The translations under genes and the position numbers were made by a program. Below are positions 33,960 to 42,285 of a stretch of 64,000 nt of DNA, piece after piece (the first letter of the stretch is position 1; every line of letters starts with the position of its first letter). The stretch spans positions 186,001 through 250,000 of the forward strand of contig NZ_MWWV01000004.1 in the NCBI RefSeq assembly GCF_002259645.1, written 5' to 3'. Below the pieces are notes generated by a model that saw nothing but the letters and a program-made list of their open reading frames with translations, was not told the DNA's origin and ran no database searches. Source of the DNA: Bifidobacterium tissieri (GTDB lineage Bacteria; Actinomycetota; Actinomycetes; Actinomycetales; Bifidobacteriaceae).

Positions 33960-34616
33960 ATGGACCGTCGAATGCGTCGAACCCGTACGCAACTGCTGCG
34001 GGCCCTCATCAGCCTGTTGGAGACCAAGCCACTGAACGACATCACAGTGACGGAACTGACAAGAATCGCCGACATCAACCGAGCCACGTTCTACGCGCAC
34101 TACAAGGACGTGTACGAACTGTTCGACGAACTGAAAACCGAATGCTGCATCATGCTCCGCGAACTCATCGTGCGGCACGCCGAGGAGATCCAGCATGGCG
34201 ACACAGCCGGTATTACCCGGGAGATCTTCGAATACTTCGACGACAACGAGCAGATGTTCACGCTGCTGACGTACAACGGGGACACGACGCTATACGGCGA
34301 CATCATCATCACCCTGCAGAATGCGCTCGCCGAAACGGTGCTGCCTGTTAAGTGCGGGGAGCATTTCTCGAACCGTCGAACGGTCAATCGCGACGATCAT
34401 CAGGAAATGATGCTGTTCGTCTACCAATTCGACTTCATCGTGGGCGGGCTGGTGAGCCTTCTTCAGCGATGGTTCACCAACGGCCGCAAGGAAAGCGTGG
34501 AAACCATGGCGGCCCTGGCCGACAACTACGTGCAGCGCATCGGCCCCGAGGCGTTCGAGCGCAGCATGAGCCTGATCGAAGCCGACGGCGCCAAAGTCGT
34601 CGCCCGGACCGTCTAG
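33960..34616 (+). CDS. TetR-family transcriptional regulator
   Basis: This 218-aa protein has an N-terminal TetR helix-turn-helix: RTRTQLLRALISLLETKPLN, then DITVTELTRIADINRATFYAHYKDVYELFDEL (split motif; recognition helix NRATFYAHY near residues 40-48). The C-terminal ligand and dimer domain is not assignable to a subfamily, though the pattern resembles the TetR/AcrR group with a C-terminal TetR_C_33-like fold. It is divergent from the MMPL operon, and two similar dyads lie between them, so it is probably its local repressor. Its stop overlaps the stop of the converging PucR remnant. Confidence 0.9.
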   Translation: MDRRMRRTRTQLLRALISLLETKPLNDITVTELTRIADINRATFYAHYKDVYELFDELKTECCIMLRELIVRHAEEIQHGDTAGITREIFEYFDDNEQMFTLLTYNGDTTLYGDIIITLQNALAETVLPVKCGEHFSNRRTVNRDDHQEMMLFVYQFDFIVGGLVSLLQRWFTNGRKESVETMAALADNYVQRIGPEAFERSMSLIEADGAKVVARTV

Positions 34617-34882
34617 CGACCGTCGGACCGAAGAAACGAGCACGCGATCCACAGCCGCACACGCGAGGATTCCCGCCCCAGATCCAGTCCGAGCAACCGC
34701 TCGATTCTGTCGAGACGGTTCTCCACGGTGTGTCGATGCACTCCCAGCGCCTTGGCGGCATCGTCATCGCCGACGATCAACCATGCACGACGGTCGTAGA
34801 CGCCTAATACGGCGGCCTTGGATCCGGACACGATACCACCGGAATCCATCGCCGCATACAGTCGCTCCACTACACACACCAT
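34613..34882 (-). pseudogene. Remnant of a PucR-family regulator gene
   Basis: The 89 codons match two separate parts of the intact PucR-family gene at 40542-42266. The first part (VERLYAAMDSGG...YDRRAWLIVGDDDA) equals its middle. The second (AKALGVHRHTVENRLDRIERL...LWIACSFLR) equals its C-terminal helix-turn-helix. About 102 residues between them are deleted in frame at GDDDA/AKALG, and the N-terminal half is missing. DNA in the 3' part is still roughly 80% identical to the intact copy. It lies directly after the opp operon. A short DNA-binding protein could in theory still be made, but no convincing ribosome site is present. Confidence 0.85.
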
Positions 34883-34928
34883 GTACGCCGTGCGTTGCGC
34901 ACGTCACGCCATGCGATCAACCCTCTTC

Positions 34929-36476
34929 TCATTCCTGCGCGATGGTGGTGTCGGCGAGCTTGTACTCGCCCAACGTGGTGACGGAGAAGTCCTTCACCTG
35001 ATCACGGACGGCAAACAGTCCCGGCTTGTACACCAGCGGGATCTCCGGCGCATCGTCGGCGATGATCTGCTGCACCTGCGCGTAGTACCTGAGTCGGGTG
35101 TCGCGATCGGAATCGGCGGCCGCCTTCTTGATCAGATCGTCCACCTGCGGATTGGCGTACCCGGAATTCACGTTCGCACTGGACGAGAACATGTACTGCA
35201 TCCATTCGTCGGGATCGGAGATGTCGTTGGTCATCTCGAACATGGCCACGTCGAAGTCGCCGGACGTGCGGTTGGAGTACACGGTGGTGGAATCCAGCGT
35301 CTGCAACGTCACGTCCACGCCAAGGTCCTTCCACGACTCCTGCAGGATCTGCGCGAGCATCGCCTTCTCCGGATCTCCGGACTGCACCTGAATCGTCAGC
35401 GAGAAATGCTTGGGGGCGTTCGACTTGGCGAGTTCCTCCTTCGCCTTCTCCATGCTGTATCGCAGATCCTTCACATCTTTGGAATATCCCATGAGGTTCT
35501 TCGACAGCATGGAATTCGCCGACTCGGCCTGACCGTAGTACACGGCGCGCACGATGGCTTGCTTGTCGATGGCGTAGGCGAGCGCGCGGCGTACATGCAC
35601 GTCATCGAGTGGCTTCTTGCGGTTGTTGAGGTTCACCCAGATCAGCGACGTAGAGGGGAACGACGCCACGTGCACGTTCTTGGTCTTGTTGAGCGCCGAC
35701 ACGGACACGGCCGTGGGGAATTCGTCAATCTGCGCCTGTCCGGACTGCACCATCTGGCTGCGCGTGTTGGCATCAGACACGTATTTGAAGGTCACCGAGT
35801 TGAGTTTGGGCTTGCCCTTCTCCCAGTAGTCGTTGTTGCGGACGAATTTGATGTAGTCGCCCTTCTTCCATTCGCCCACCTTGTATGGGCCGGTGCCGAT
35901 GGGGTTGGATCGAAACGCCGTTTCGCTCATACCGGCGAAGTCGGCGGGCATGATCGAGATGGCAGACATCGACAGGTCGCTGAGCAGCGGGGCCCACGGC
36001 TCCGACAGATCGATGCGCACCGTGTAGTCGTCGATCACGTCCACGCCGCTGATCGCCTCGAACAGGAACTGCCACGGCTTGTCGTCGCGGGCGGTTCGGG
36101 CGAAGTCGATGGAGAACTTCACGTCCTTGGAGGTCATTTCGGTGCCGTTGTGGAATTTCACGCCGTGCCGCAGGTGGAACGTCCACGACAGCTGGTCGGC
36201 GGACTCGTCCCATGATTCGGCGAGTCCGGGTTCTACGCCGGAACCGTCGGCCTTGTTGCGGGTGAGCGTCTGATAGACCTGCTGGATCGCCCAGATATCG
36301 CCATTGCTGTAGCCGGTGGCGGGCAGCATGTCGGTGGTTTCCAGCGAGCGCGCCACGACGAGGTCCTGCGTGTCGGCCGCGGTCGAATGGGATCCGCATG
36401 CGGATACGGATATCGTCATCACGGCGGCGAGCACCATGGCCGCCGCCTTGCTCAGCATCGGGATCATTCGCATCAT
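34929..36476 (-). CDS. Oligopeptide/dipeptide ABC transporter substrate-binding lipoprotein
   Basis: This 515-aa family-5 solute-binding protein is anchored to the membrane outer face. It has a lipoprotein signal, [10 protein letters not shown] then hydrophobic AAAMVLAAVMTISVSACGS, with lipobox Cys27. Family signs are the LAESWDESADQLSWTFHLR segment, KFHNGTEMTSKDVKFSI, and GTGPYKVGEWKKGDYIKFVRN. The start at 36476 overlaps the stop of the ATPase gene (ATGA), with GAGGAG upstream. The gene is last in oppB-C-D-F-A order. The peptide preference cannot be read from sequence. Confidence 0.93.
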   Translation of the reverse strand: MMRMIPMLSKAAAMVLAAVMTISVSACGSHSTAADTQDLVVARSLETTDMLPATGYSNGDIWAIQQVYQTLTRNKADGSGVEPGLAESWDESADQLSWTFHLRHGVKFHNGTEMTSKDVKFSIDFARTARDDKPWQFLFEAISGVDVIDDYTVRIDLSEPWAPLLSDLSMSAISIMPADFAGMSETAFRSNPIGTGPYKVGEWKKGDYIKFVRNNDYWEKGKPKLNSVTFKYVSDANTRSQMVQSGQAQIDEFPTAVSVSALNKTKNVHVASFPSTSLIWVNLNNRKKPLDDVHVRRALAYAIDKQAIVRAVYYGQAESANSMLSKNLMGYSKDVKDLRYSMEKAKEELAKSNAPKHFSLTIQVQSGDPEKAMLAQILQESWKDLGVDVTLQTLDSTTVYSNRTSGDFDVAMFEMTNDISDPDEWMQYMFSSSANVNSGYANPQVDDLIKKAAADSDRDTRLRYYAQVQQIIADDAPEIPLVYKPGLFAVRDQVKDFSVTTLGEYKLADTTIAQE

Positions 36477-37423
36477 GCCTGCTCCTCGTCGTGTTCGACA
36501 TCGTTCGTTCCGGCCGCCAGTCGTTCTACGTATGCGCTGGACAGTTTGGGGATGGCGTCGATCAGACGCCGTGTGTAGGCGTTGGCGGGGTGGCTGAACA
36601 CCTGTTCGGTGGGGCCTTCCTCCACGAGGTCGCCGTGGTAGATCACGTAGGTGCGTTCGCAGATGGATCGCACGATGTTGAGGTCGTGCGAGATGAACAG
36701 GATCGACAGGTCGAGCCGCTTGTTGAGGTCCATGAGCAGGTTGATGATGCCCGCCTGTACGGAGACGTCGAGCGCGGCGGTGGGTTCGTCGGCTATGAGC
36801 AGCCATGGGCGTACGGCGAGAGCGCGGGCGATGGCGACTCGTTGGCGTTGTCCACCGGACATTTCCGCCGGCAGGGCGTCGAGCATTTCGACGGGCAGCT
36901 CGACCAGGTTCATCAGGTATTCACAGTATTCGTCCGCCTGCGTGACCATGACCACCTTGTGGTAGAGGATTACTTCGCGCAGCATCTTGCGTACGGTCAG
37001 GCGCGGGTCGAGTGAGGCGTACGGATCCTGGAAGACCATCTGGATCTCGCGCCACTGTTCGCGGGTGCGTTTGCGGCCAAGTTCGTGTCCGTCGAATTCG
37101 ATGGTTCCCGTGTAGTTGTCGTTGAGTCCGACGACGGCTCGGGAGATGGTGGACTTGCCAGATCCGGATTCGCCGACAAGTCCGACGATCTCGCCGAGGT
37201 CCACGTGCAGATCGGCGTGCTTGACCGCAGTGAACCGGGTTTTGCGACCGTGCTGACGGGTGACGAATTCGATGTTCAGCCCGCGTACGTCGAGCAGTCT
37301 GGTCTGGTGGGGCTGCGGCTGGGATGATTCTCCGAACGGGTTGACGATGCGTCCTTCGTTGCCTGTCTGTTCGGCCTTGGCTTCGGCCGTTTCGATCATG
37401 TCGTTCCATGTGGCCATGATCAT
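36473..37423 (-). CDS. Oligopeptide ABC transporter ATP-binding protein (OppF-like)
   Basis: This 316-aa cytoplasmic ATPase has Walker [18 protein letters not shown] (about residues 80-96), Q-loop [16 protein letters not shown] signature [15 protein letters not shown], Walker [13 protein letters not shown] and the H-loop FISHDLN. The oligopeptide family C-terminal motif ([15 protein letters not shown]) is present. It overlaps the OppD-like gene upstream and the binding-protein gene downstream by 4 bp each, so translation is tightly coupled. Confidence 0.95.
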   Translation of the reverse strand: MIMATWNDMIETAEAKAEQTGNEGRIVNPFGESSQPQPHQTRLLDVRGLNIEFVTRQHGRKTRFTAVKHADLHVDLGEIVGLVGESGSGKSTISRAVVGLNDNYTGTIEFDGHELGRKRTREQWREIQMVFQDPYASLDPRLTVRKMLREVILYHKVVMVTQADEYCEYLMNLVELPVEMLDALPAEMSGGQRQRVAIARALAVRPWLLIADEPTAALDVSVQAGIINLLMDLNKRLDLSILFISHDLNIVRSICERTYVIYHGDLVEEGPTEQVFSHPANAYTRRLIDAIPKLSSAYVERLAAGTNDVEHDEEQA

Positions 37424-38352
37424 GCTCCTTTCCGGCCGCTGTCGGCGTTGCCGTCGCTGTTGTCGACGCTGTTGTCGACGCCCCCGTTGTCATCTCCGGT
37501 CTTGGCGGCCTTCATGACGCCCTTGAGGTACGGCGTGGAGCTGAGCAACTGCCGCGTGTACGAATCCTTGGGCGTGTCGAAGACGTCGCGCAGGGTGCCT
37601 TCTTCGACGATCCGTCCGTGGTAGATCACACTGAGTGTTCCGCATAGTTGCGAGACAACGGCCAGATCGTGCGTCACGTACAGTAGTGCGGTGCCGGAGT
37701 CAGCGATGGACCGGAAGATGTCGAGGATCTGCTGCTGGATGGTCACGTCGAGCGCGGTGGTTGGTTCGTCGCAGAGCAACACCTTGGGTTTGCATGCGAT
37801 GGCGGCGGCAATCATCACGCGTTGGCGCATGCCGCCGGACAGTTCGAACGGATAGGAGTCGAATCGGTCCTCGGGGTTGGTGATACCGACGCTTTCCATG
37901 AGTTCAATGGCTCGGGCGCGGGCGTCGGCACGGCTGAGATGCTCCTGTTCGCGCAGTGCGTCCACGATCTGCCAGCCGACCTTCATGATCGGATTCAACG
38001 CCACGGCCGGCTCCTGAAATACCATGGACACGCCCTTGCCGCGTATGACGGGATCGTAGTTCGGCGCTGACGGTCCCAGCACTTCCTTTCCGCAGACCTT
38101 GATGCTTCCGGAACGATAATGTGCGCCCTTGGAGAACAGCCCCATCACGGCGCGCAATGTCAGGCTCTTGCCGGATCCGGATTCGCCCACGAGGCCATGG
38201 GATTCGCCGGGGCGTACGCGGATGGTGAGGTTTTTCACCGCGGGGACGCGTTCGCCGTGCTTGTCCACGTCGATGGTGAGATCGACGATCTCAAGCGCGT
38301 ATTCGTAGTCCGGTGCGGTCTTGCCAGATGTGGTCATGTCAGTCGCAGTCAT
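37420..38352 (-). CDS. Oligopeptide ABC transporter ATP-binding protein (OppD-like)
   Basis: This 310-aa ATPase partners the OppF-like subunit. Walker A is [17 protein letters not shown] (about residues 53-69), Q-loop MVFQEPAVALNP, signature LSGGMRQRVMIAAAI, Walker B VLLCDEPTTALD and H-loop YVTHDLAVV. The DTPKDSYTRQLLSSTP motif is typical of Opp/Dpp ATPases. A short Asp/Asn-rich tail (about residues 290-306) encodes repeated VDNS-like residues. It starts 1 bp before the permease stop and overlaps the next gene by 4 bp. Confidence 0.95.
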   Translation of the reverse strand: MTATDMTTSGKTAPDYEYALEIVDLTIDVDKHGERVPAVKNLTIRVRPGESHGLVGESGSGKSLTLRAVMGLFSKGAHYRSGSIKVCGKEVLGPSAPNYDPVIRGKGVSMVFQEPAVALNPIMKVGWQIVDALREQEHLSRADARARAIELMESVGITNPEDRFDSYPFELSGGMRQRVMIAAAIACKPKVLLCDEPTTALDVTIQQQILDIFRSIADSGTALLYVTHDLAVVSQLCGTLSVIYHGRIVEEGTLRDVFDTPKDSYTRQLLSSTPYLKGVMKAAKTGDDNGGVDNSVDNSDGNADSGRKGA

Positions 38353-38353
38353 G

Positions 38354-39244
38354 TCAGCGCCTCACTTTCAGCACGTTGGCGAGTCCGTCGCCGATGAACG
38401 ACAATGCCAGAGAGATCAGGATGATAACGATGGTGGGGATGACGGTAAGACTGTAGACGCCGGCGGCGAGGAACTGCTGACCGTCGTTCATCATTTGTCC
38501 CCAGTCGGGGGTGGGCGGCACGATACCGAGTCCGAAGTAGCTCAGGGTGACGATGATGCCAAGGTTCACGACGATGTCGCTCATGGCGTAGACGATGCCC
38601 TGCGATGCGATGTTGGGGATCACGTGACGGAACAGCACCCAGCCGTCGGTGAAGCCGGACGCCTTGCAGCTGGCGATGAACTCGCGGTCGCGCAGGATCA
38701 GCGTCTCACCGCGGCTGATGCGCGTGTACGGCACCCATGACACGGCGGAGATGGCAATGAAGATGGACATGCCGCCATTACCGAGCACGAATACGAGCAC
38801 GATGACCAGCACGTAGAACGGGAACGATGAGACCAGATCGGCGAGTCGCATGATCACGGTGGGAACGGCGCCATCGAAGTATCCTGCGATCGCTCCCAGA
38901 ATCGTGCCAATCACCAGCGGGGTGAACACGGCCATCACGGCGACGAACAAATCGATGCGGCCGCCGTACAGCAGTCGCGCCCAGATATCACGACCGTACT
39001 GGTCGGTGCCGAGCGGGTGGGCGGAGGACGAGCCGAGCATGGCCTCACGCAGGCTCTGATGGGTGGGGTCATACGGGGTGAGCAATGGTGCGGCGATGAT
39101 GAGCAGCGCGATCAGACTGAGCATCACGCATCCGATGACGAGTTCCGCACCGATGCGTTTCCGTCTGCGCGGCTTGGATCCGGTGAGTTTGATCTTGGCG
39201 TAATCCTTGTTGGCCTGTGCCACGGGGATCTTGGTTTCCGACAT
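38354..39244 (-). CDS. Oligopeptide ABC transporter permease (OppC-like)
   Basis: This 296-aa inner-membrane protein has about six hydrophobic segments, beginning with IGCVMLSLIALLIIAAPLL. The HPLGTDQYGRDIWARLLYGG motif after TM1 is characteristic of OppC/DppC, and the EAA loop region reads RDREFIASCKASGFTDGWVL. Start 39244 (MSETKIPVAQ) has GAGGAG upstream. The open frame extends further up with no conservation and overlaps the OppB-like gene. Confidence 0.95.
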   Translation of the reverse strand: MSETKIPVAQANKDYAKIKLTGSKPRRRKRIGAELVIGCVMLSLIALLIIAAPLLTPYDPTHQSLREAMLGSSSAHPLGTDQYGRDIWARLLYGGRIDLFVAVMAVFTPLVIGTILGAIAGYFDGAVPTVIMRLADLVSSFPFYVLVIVLVFVLGNGGMSIFIAISAVSWVPYTRISRGETLILRDREFIASCKASGFTDGWVLFRHVIPNIASQGIVYAMSDIVVNLGIIVTLSYFGLGIVPPTPDWGQMMNDGQQFLAAGVYSLTVIPTIVIILISLALSFIGDGLANVLKVRR

Positions 39245-39258
39245 GTCGTTCTCCTCTC

Positions 39259-40203
39259 TCATCCGCGCTTGGCGGCGCGCGGATCGAGGGCGCCGTATAC
39301 GAGGTCGGTGATCAGATAGACCAGCACCACGATGATGCCGAACACCACGGTGAGGGTCTGCACCACGGGAAGGTCGCGCTTCATCACGGAGTCCATAAGC
39401 AGCTGACCAAGCCCGGGCACGGCGAATACATTCTCCACCACGAGCGTGCCGCCCACCAGGAATCCGACCTGAATACCGAGCACGGAGACCGCGGAGATGG
39501 AGCCGTTGCGCAGCGCGTAGTTGAACAGCACCGCCCGGCCGCTTAATCCCTTGGCCCGGCCGAAGTTCACGTATTCGCTGTTCACGGAGTCCTGCAGCGA
39601 CTGGGTGAGACTGCGGATGATGATCGGCGCGATCGACACCGCCACGGCGAACGACGGCAGGATGAGGGCGGCAACGTCGACGCCGCCGGACACCGATCCG
39701 ATGGGGAACCATCCGAGTTGGATGGCAAAGATCTGTAGCAGGATCGCGCCGAGGAAGAATGTGGGCCAGCCCTGTGCCACGGCGTTGAGTATGCGCACGA
39801 ACTCGGTCACCACGCGCGATCCGCTGGTGGCCACCCAGACGCTCAACGGCAGGGCGATGATCACAGCGAACACCGCGGCCAGCACCATGATGATCAGTGT
39901 GACCGGCAGTCGGGTGGCGATGAGCTCGACCACCGGCGCCTTGGCGGAGTACGAGGTGCCGAGATTGCCGGTGCACAGGTCACCGAGGAACCGCAGATAC
40001 TGCTGCCAGAGCGGATCGTTCAGTCCCCAGGATTCGCGTAGCGCCTCGAGCGCCTGCTTGCTGGCCTTGGGACCGAGGGCCTGCACGGCGGGATCACCGG
40101 GGGTGAGCTTCAGCAGGAAGAAGGTGAGCGTGGCACAGCCCCACACGGTGGGGATAAGCAGCAGCAGCCGTTTCCCTATGTATAACCATTTCGATCCACT
40201 CAT
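39259..40203 (-). CDS. Oligopeptide ABC transporter permease (OppB-like)
   Basis: This 314-aa inner-membrane protein is the first gene of the opp operon. The N-terminal signature TLTFFLLKLTPGDPAVQALG and the EAA loop EYVNFGRAKGLSGRAVLFNYA are typical of OppB/DppB. Six membrane spans are expected. A strong ribosome site (GAGAGGAAG) precedes the start. The 338-bp gap upstream should contain the operon promoter. Confidence 0.95.
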   Translation of the reverse strand: MSGSKWLYIGKRLLLLIPTVWGCATLTFFLLKLTPGDPAVQALGPKASKQALEALRESWGLNDPLWQQYLRFLGDLCTGNLGTSYSAKAPVVELIATRLPVTLIIMVLAAVFAVIIALPLSVWVATSGSRVVTEFVRILNAVAQGWPTFFLGAILLQIFAIQLGWFPIGSVSGGVDVAALILPSFAVAVSIAPIIIRSLTQSLQDSVNSEYVNFGRAKGLSGRAVLFNYALRNGSISAVSVLGIQVGFLVGGTLVVENVFAVPGLGQLLMDSVMKRDLPVVQTLTVVFGIIVVLVYLITDLVYGALDPRAAKRG

Positions 40204-40541
40204 GGCTTGCTTCCTCTCATATAGGCATCTGTAAGGGATTGTTCCTCACGAGAGGGGGTCAAACAATGGACGTTCAGTGAGTACTCTTCATCAAATTGGA
40301 CATGATATCCATAGCATCGTCATCGTGAAACAATAGGGTCGCAATATTCGGAATCATCGGCGAATCGTTGATTTTGCAACGAAATGACACCCATGGGAAT
40401 GGCTGCGGGACATCCATCCCGTAACACACGGCACACATGACCGCAGGAAGAACATAACGTGGAATTTACACAGGACGCGGAACGGCGTGATCATACGACC
40501 TCATGATTGCACGACTACGGCGACTACGCGGACGGCGCGGA
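40204..40541. promoter_or_regulatory. Upstream region of the opp operon
   Basis: This 338-bp gene-free stretch, AT-richer than its surroundings, lies between the PucR-family gene and oppB. It contains CGTTG/CAACG (around 40366-40381), GGATATC-like dyad sequence near 40298-40310, and an ATTGTT/AACAAT stem enclosing CCTC/GAGG (40239-40266) in the expected leader. No clear -35/-10 pair stands out. These dyads are candidates for PucR-family control only by position. Confidence 0.35.
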
Positions 40542-42266
40542 CTATCCGCGCAGGAACGAGCAGGCGATCCACAGGCGTACGCGCGACGCCTCCTGCCTCA
40601 GATCCAGTCCGAGGACCCGTTCGATCTTGGACAGACGATTCTCCACGGTGTGCCGATGCACGCCGAGCGCCTTGGCGGCGGCCCCCACGTTGAACGAGAC
40701 GGCGAACAGTTCGCGGATGGTGGCCATCAACGTATCCGACTCCTGACGGGGAAGCCGTCGCAACGGTGCCAGCAACTCGGACGCATACGCCACAGCCAGT
40801 TCAGCATGAATCAGCTCGTGGGCGGAGATATCGGCAAACTCACGCCCTTCGCCATTAAGCCGGATACGGTACATGTCCTGAACGGCCGACGCAAACCCGT
40901 CCTTCAGCGCACGCCATGAGGGGCAGATGACTGACCCGCAGTCGCAGTCGTCGCGCATGCACAACGCGCCCAGCACCTCCGACGCATCGTCGTCACCAAC
41001 GATCAGCCATAGACGCCGATCGTACACGCCGAACACCGCGGCACCGGATTCAGGAATGATTCCTCCGGAATCCATCACCTCGTACAGGCGATCCACTACG
41101 TCATCGCCGTCCACACAGATTAATCGCAACGGCGGCCGCGGTACGGCATGCCACAGCTCCCCCGCCATCGGCAGCAACGTCTCGCCCTGCCCATCGGCGA
41201 ACGCGGCGAACATCGCGGTACGCAGACGGCCGATGCGTCTGCCGGACGACTGCAGTCGCGGCACCACGACCGACAACACGTCGGCGGCGGCCATGGTCAG
41301 CGAACGCAACTGCACGTCGGTCCGCGCATTCCGGGGTGCGCTGGCCACCATGATGCCGGTGAGCACGCCGCCACGCCCGCCAATCGCCGCACCGGAGCCC
41401 GCCATCGAACCACCGACCGAACCACCGGAGGATGCGGACGGATCGCGCACCACGCAGGCGCAGCAGCTATGCCCATTCTGCACGCCAAACACGGTGGTCA
41501 ACGCCGGATTGGCTTGGGACTGGGCGGCCTTGGCGGCCAATCGCATGGCCCAATCCTGGGCTTGTTTGCCGAAGGTGCGGTTAGAGATGTCAACCACCGT
41601 GCCATCGGCGTCGACGTAGGCGGCCCACCCGCCGAGCAGTCTGGCCATGGTGGAGATCACGCCGTGCAGCGGGTCCTCGCCGGATGCGGATTTGAGCATC
41701 TGCCGTTGCATGAGCAGGGACCGTCGCATGGTCTCGTCATGCCGGTCGGCGATGGCCTTCGAGACGGTTTTGACGACGGCAAGGAACGGGATCCTCAGCG
41801 GTACGTCGAACATCGGCAGACCGCCGCGGGCGGCCGCATCGAGCAGGGCGGCCGGCGCTGACGGGTGCTTGACCCCTACGCCGAACCCGATGGCGAGCAC
41901 GCCCGCCTGCACCAGCTGGGACACATAGCAGTCGCACCACTGCCGATAGGCCTCCCGCTCGTCGGTGAAGCGGGCCGGCAATCCCACCGCCTTGCGCGCG
42001 GCGACCAGCAGAGCGTGATCGTCGGCGGCGTCCATGGGTTCCGTGGGAAAGTTCGTGCCGGTGGTAAGCAGCACCTCGCCGGGCTCGCTCCACATGGCGA
42101 TGTCGGCGATCTCCGCGGGATGAACCCACGATATGGGCCGGTCGAGTGCACCCGGCTCGCCGGGACAGGTCAAGGTCAGTCCCAGTTCCGGGTCGGCGAG
42201 CAGACGACGAAGCGTAACGCCGTCGGATGACGGGTCACGCTTCGAGGATGATGATTCGGCGGTCAT
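40542..42266 (-). CDS. PucR-family transcriptional regulator
   Basis: This 574-aa regulator has an N-terminal PucR-type domain (LTLTCPGEPGALDRPISWVHPAEIAD, in two pieces around residues 33-58; GEVLLTTGTNFP). A central ligand/GGDEF-like region follows, then the C-terminal PucR helix-turn-helix (FNVGAAAKALGVHRHTVENR, near residues 521-540). Such proteins respond to nitrogen or purine/amino-acid signals. It lies 19 bp after pepN and upstream of the opp operon, all on one strand, which suggests control of peptide use. No good ribosome site precedes it, so coupling to pepN is likely. A decayed paralogue lies at 34613-34882. Confidence 0.88.
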   Translation of the reverse strand: MTAESSSSKRDPSSDGVTLRRLLADPELGLTLTCPGEPGALDRPISWVHPAEIADIAMWSEPGEVLLTTGTNFPTEPMDAADDHALLVAARKAVGLPARFTDEREAYRQWCDCYVSQLVQAGVLAIGFGVGVKHPSAPAALLDAAARGGLPMFDVPLRIPFLAVVKTVSKAIADRHDETMRRSLLMQRQMLKSASGEDPLHGVISTMARLLGGWAAYVDADGTVVDISNRTFGKQAQDWAMRLAAKAAQSQANPALTTVFGVQNGHSCCACVVRDPSASSGGSVGGSMAGSGAAIGGRGGVLTGIMVASAPRNARTDVQLRSLTMAAADVLSVVVPRLQSSGRRIGRLRTAMFAAFADGQGETLLPMAGELWHAVPRPPLRLICVDGDDVVDRLYEVMDSGGIIPESGAAVFGVYDRRLWLIVGDDDASEVLGALCMRDDCDCGSVICPSWRALKDGFASAVQDMYRIRLNGEGREFADISAHELIHAELAVAYASELLAPLRRLPRQESDTLMATIRELFAVSFNVGAAAKALGVHRHTVENRLSKIERVLGLDLRQEASRVRLWIACSFLRG

Positions 42267-42285
42267 ATCGGCTGCAGGCTGCGGA

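Noticed and set aside
34613-34882. Intact small LuxR-like or HTH regulator
   Set aside because: The sequence is explained fully as two fused pieces of the PucR-family gene at 40542-42266, lacking its N-terminal half and a linker.
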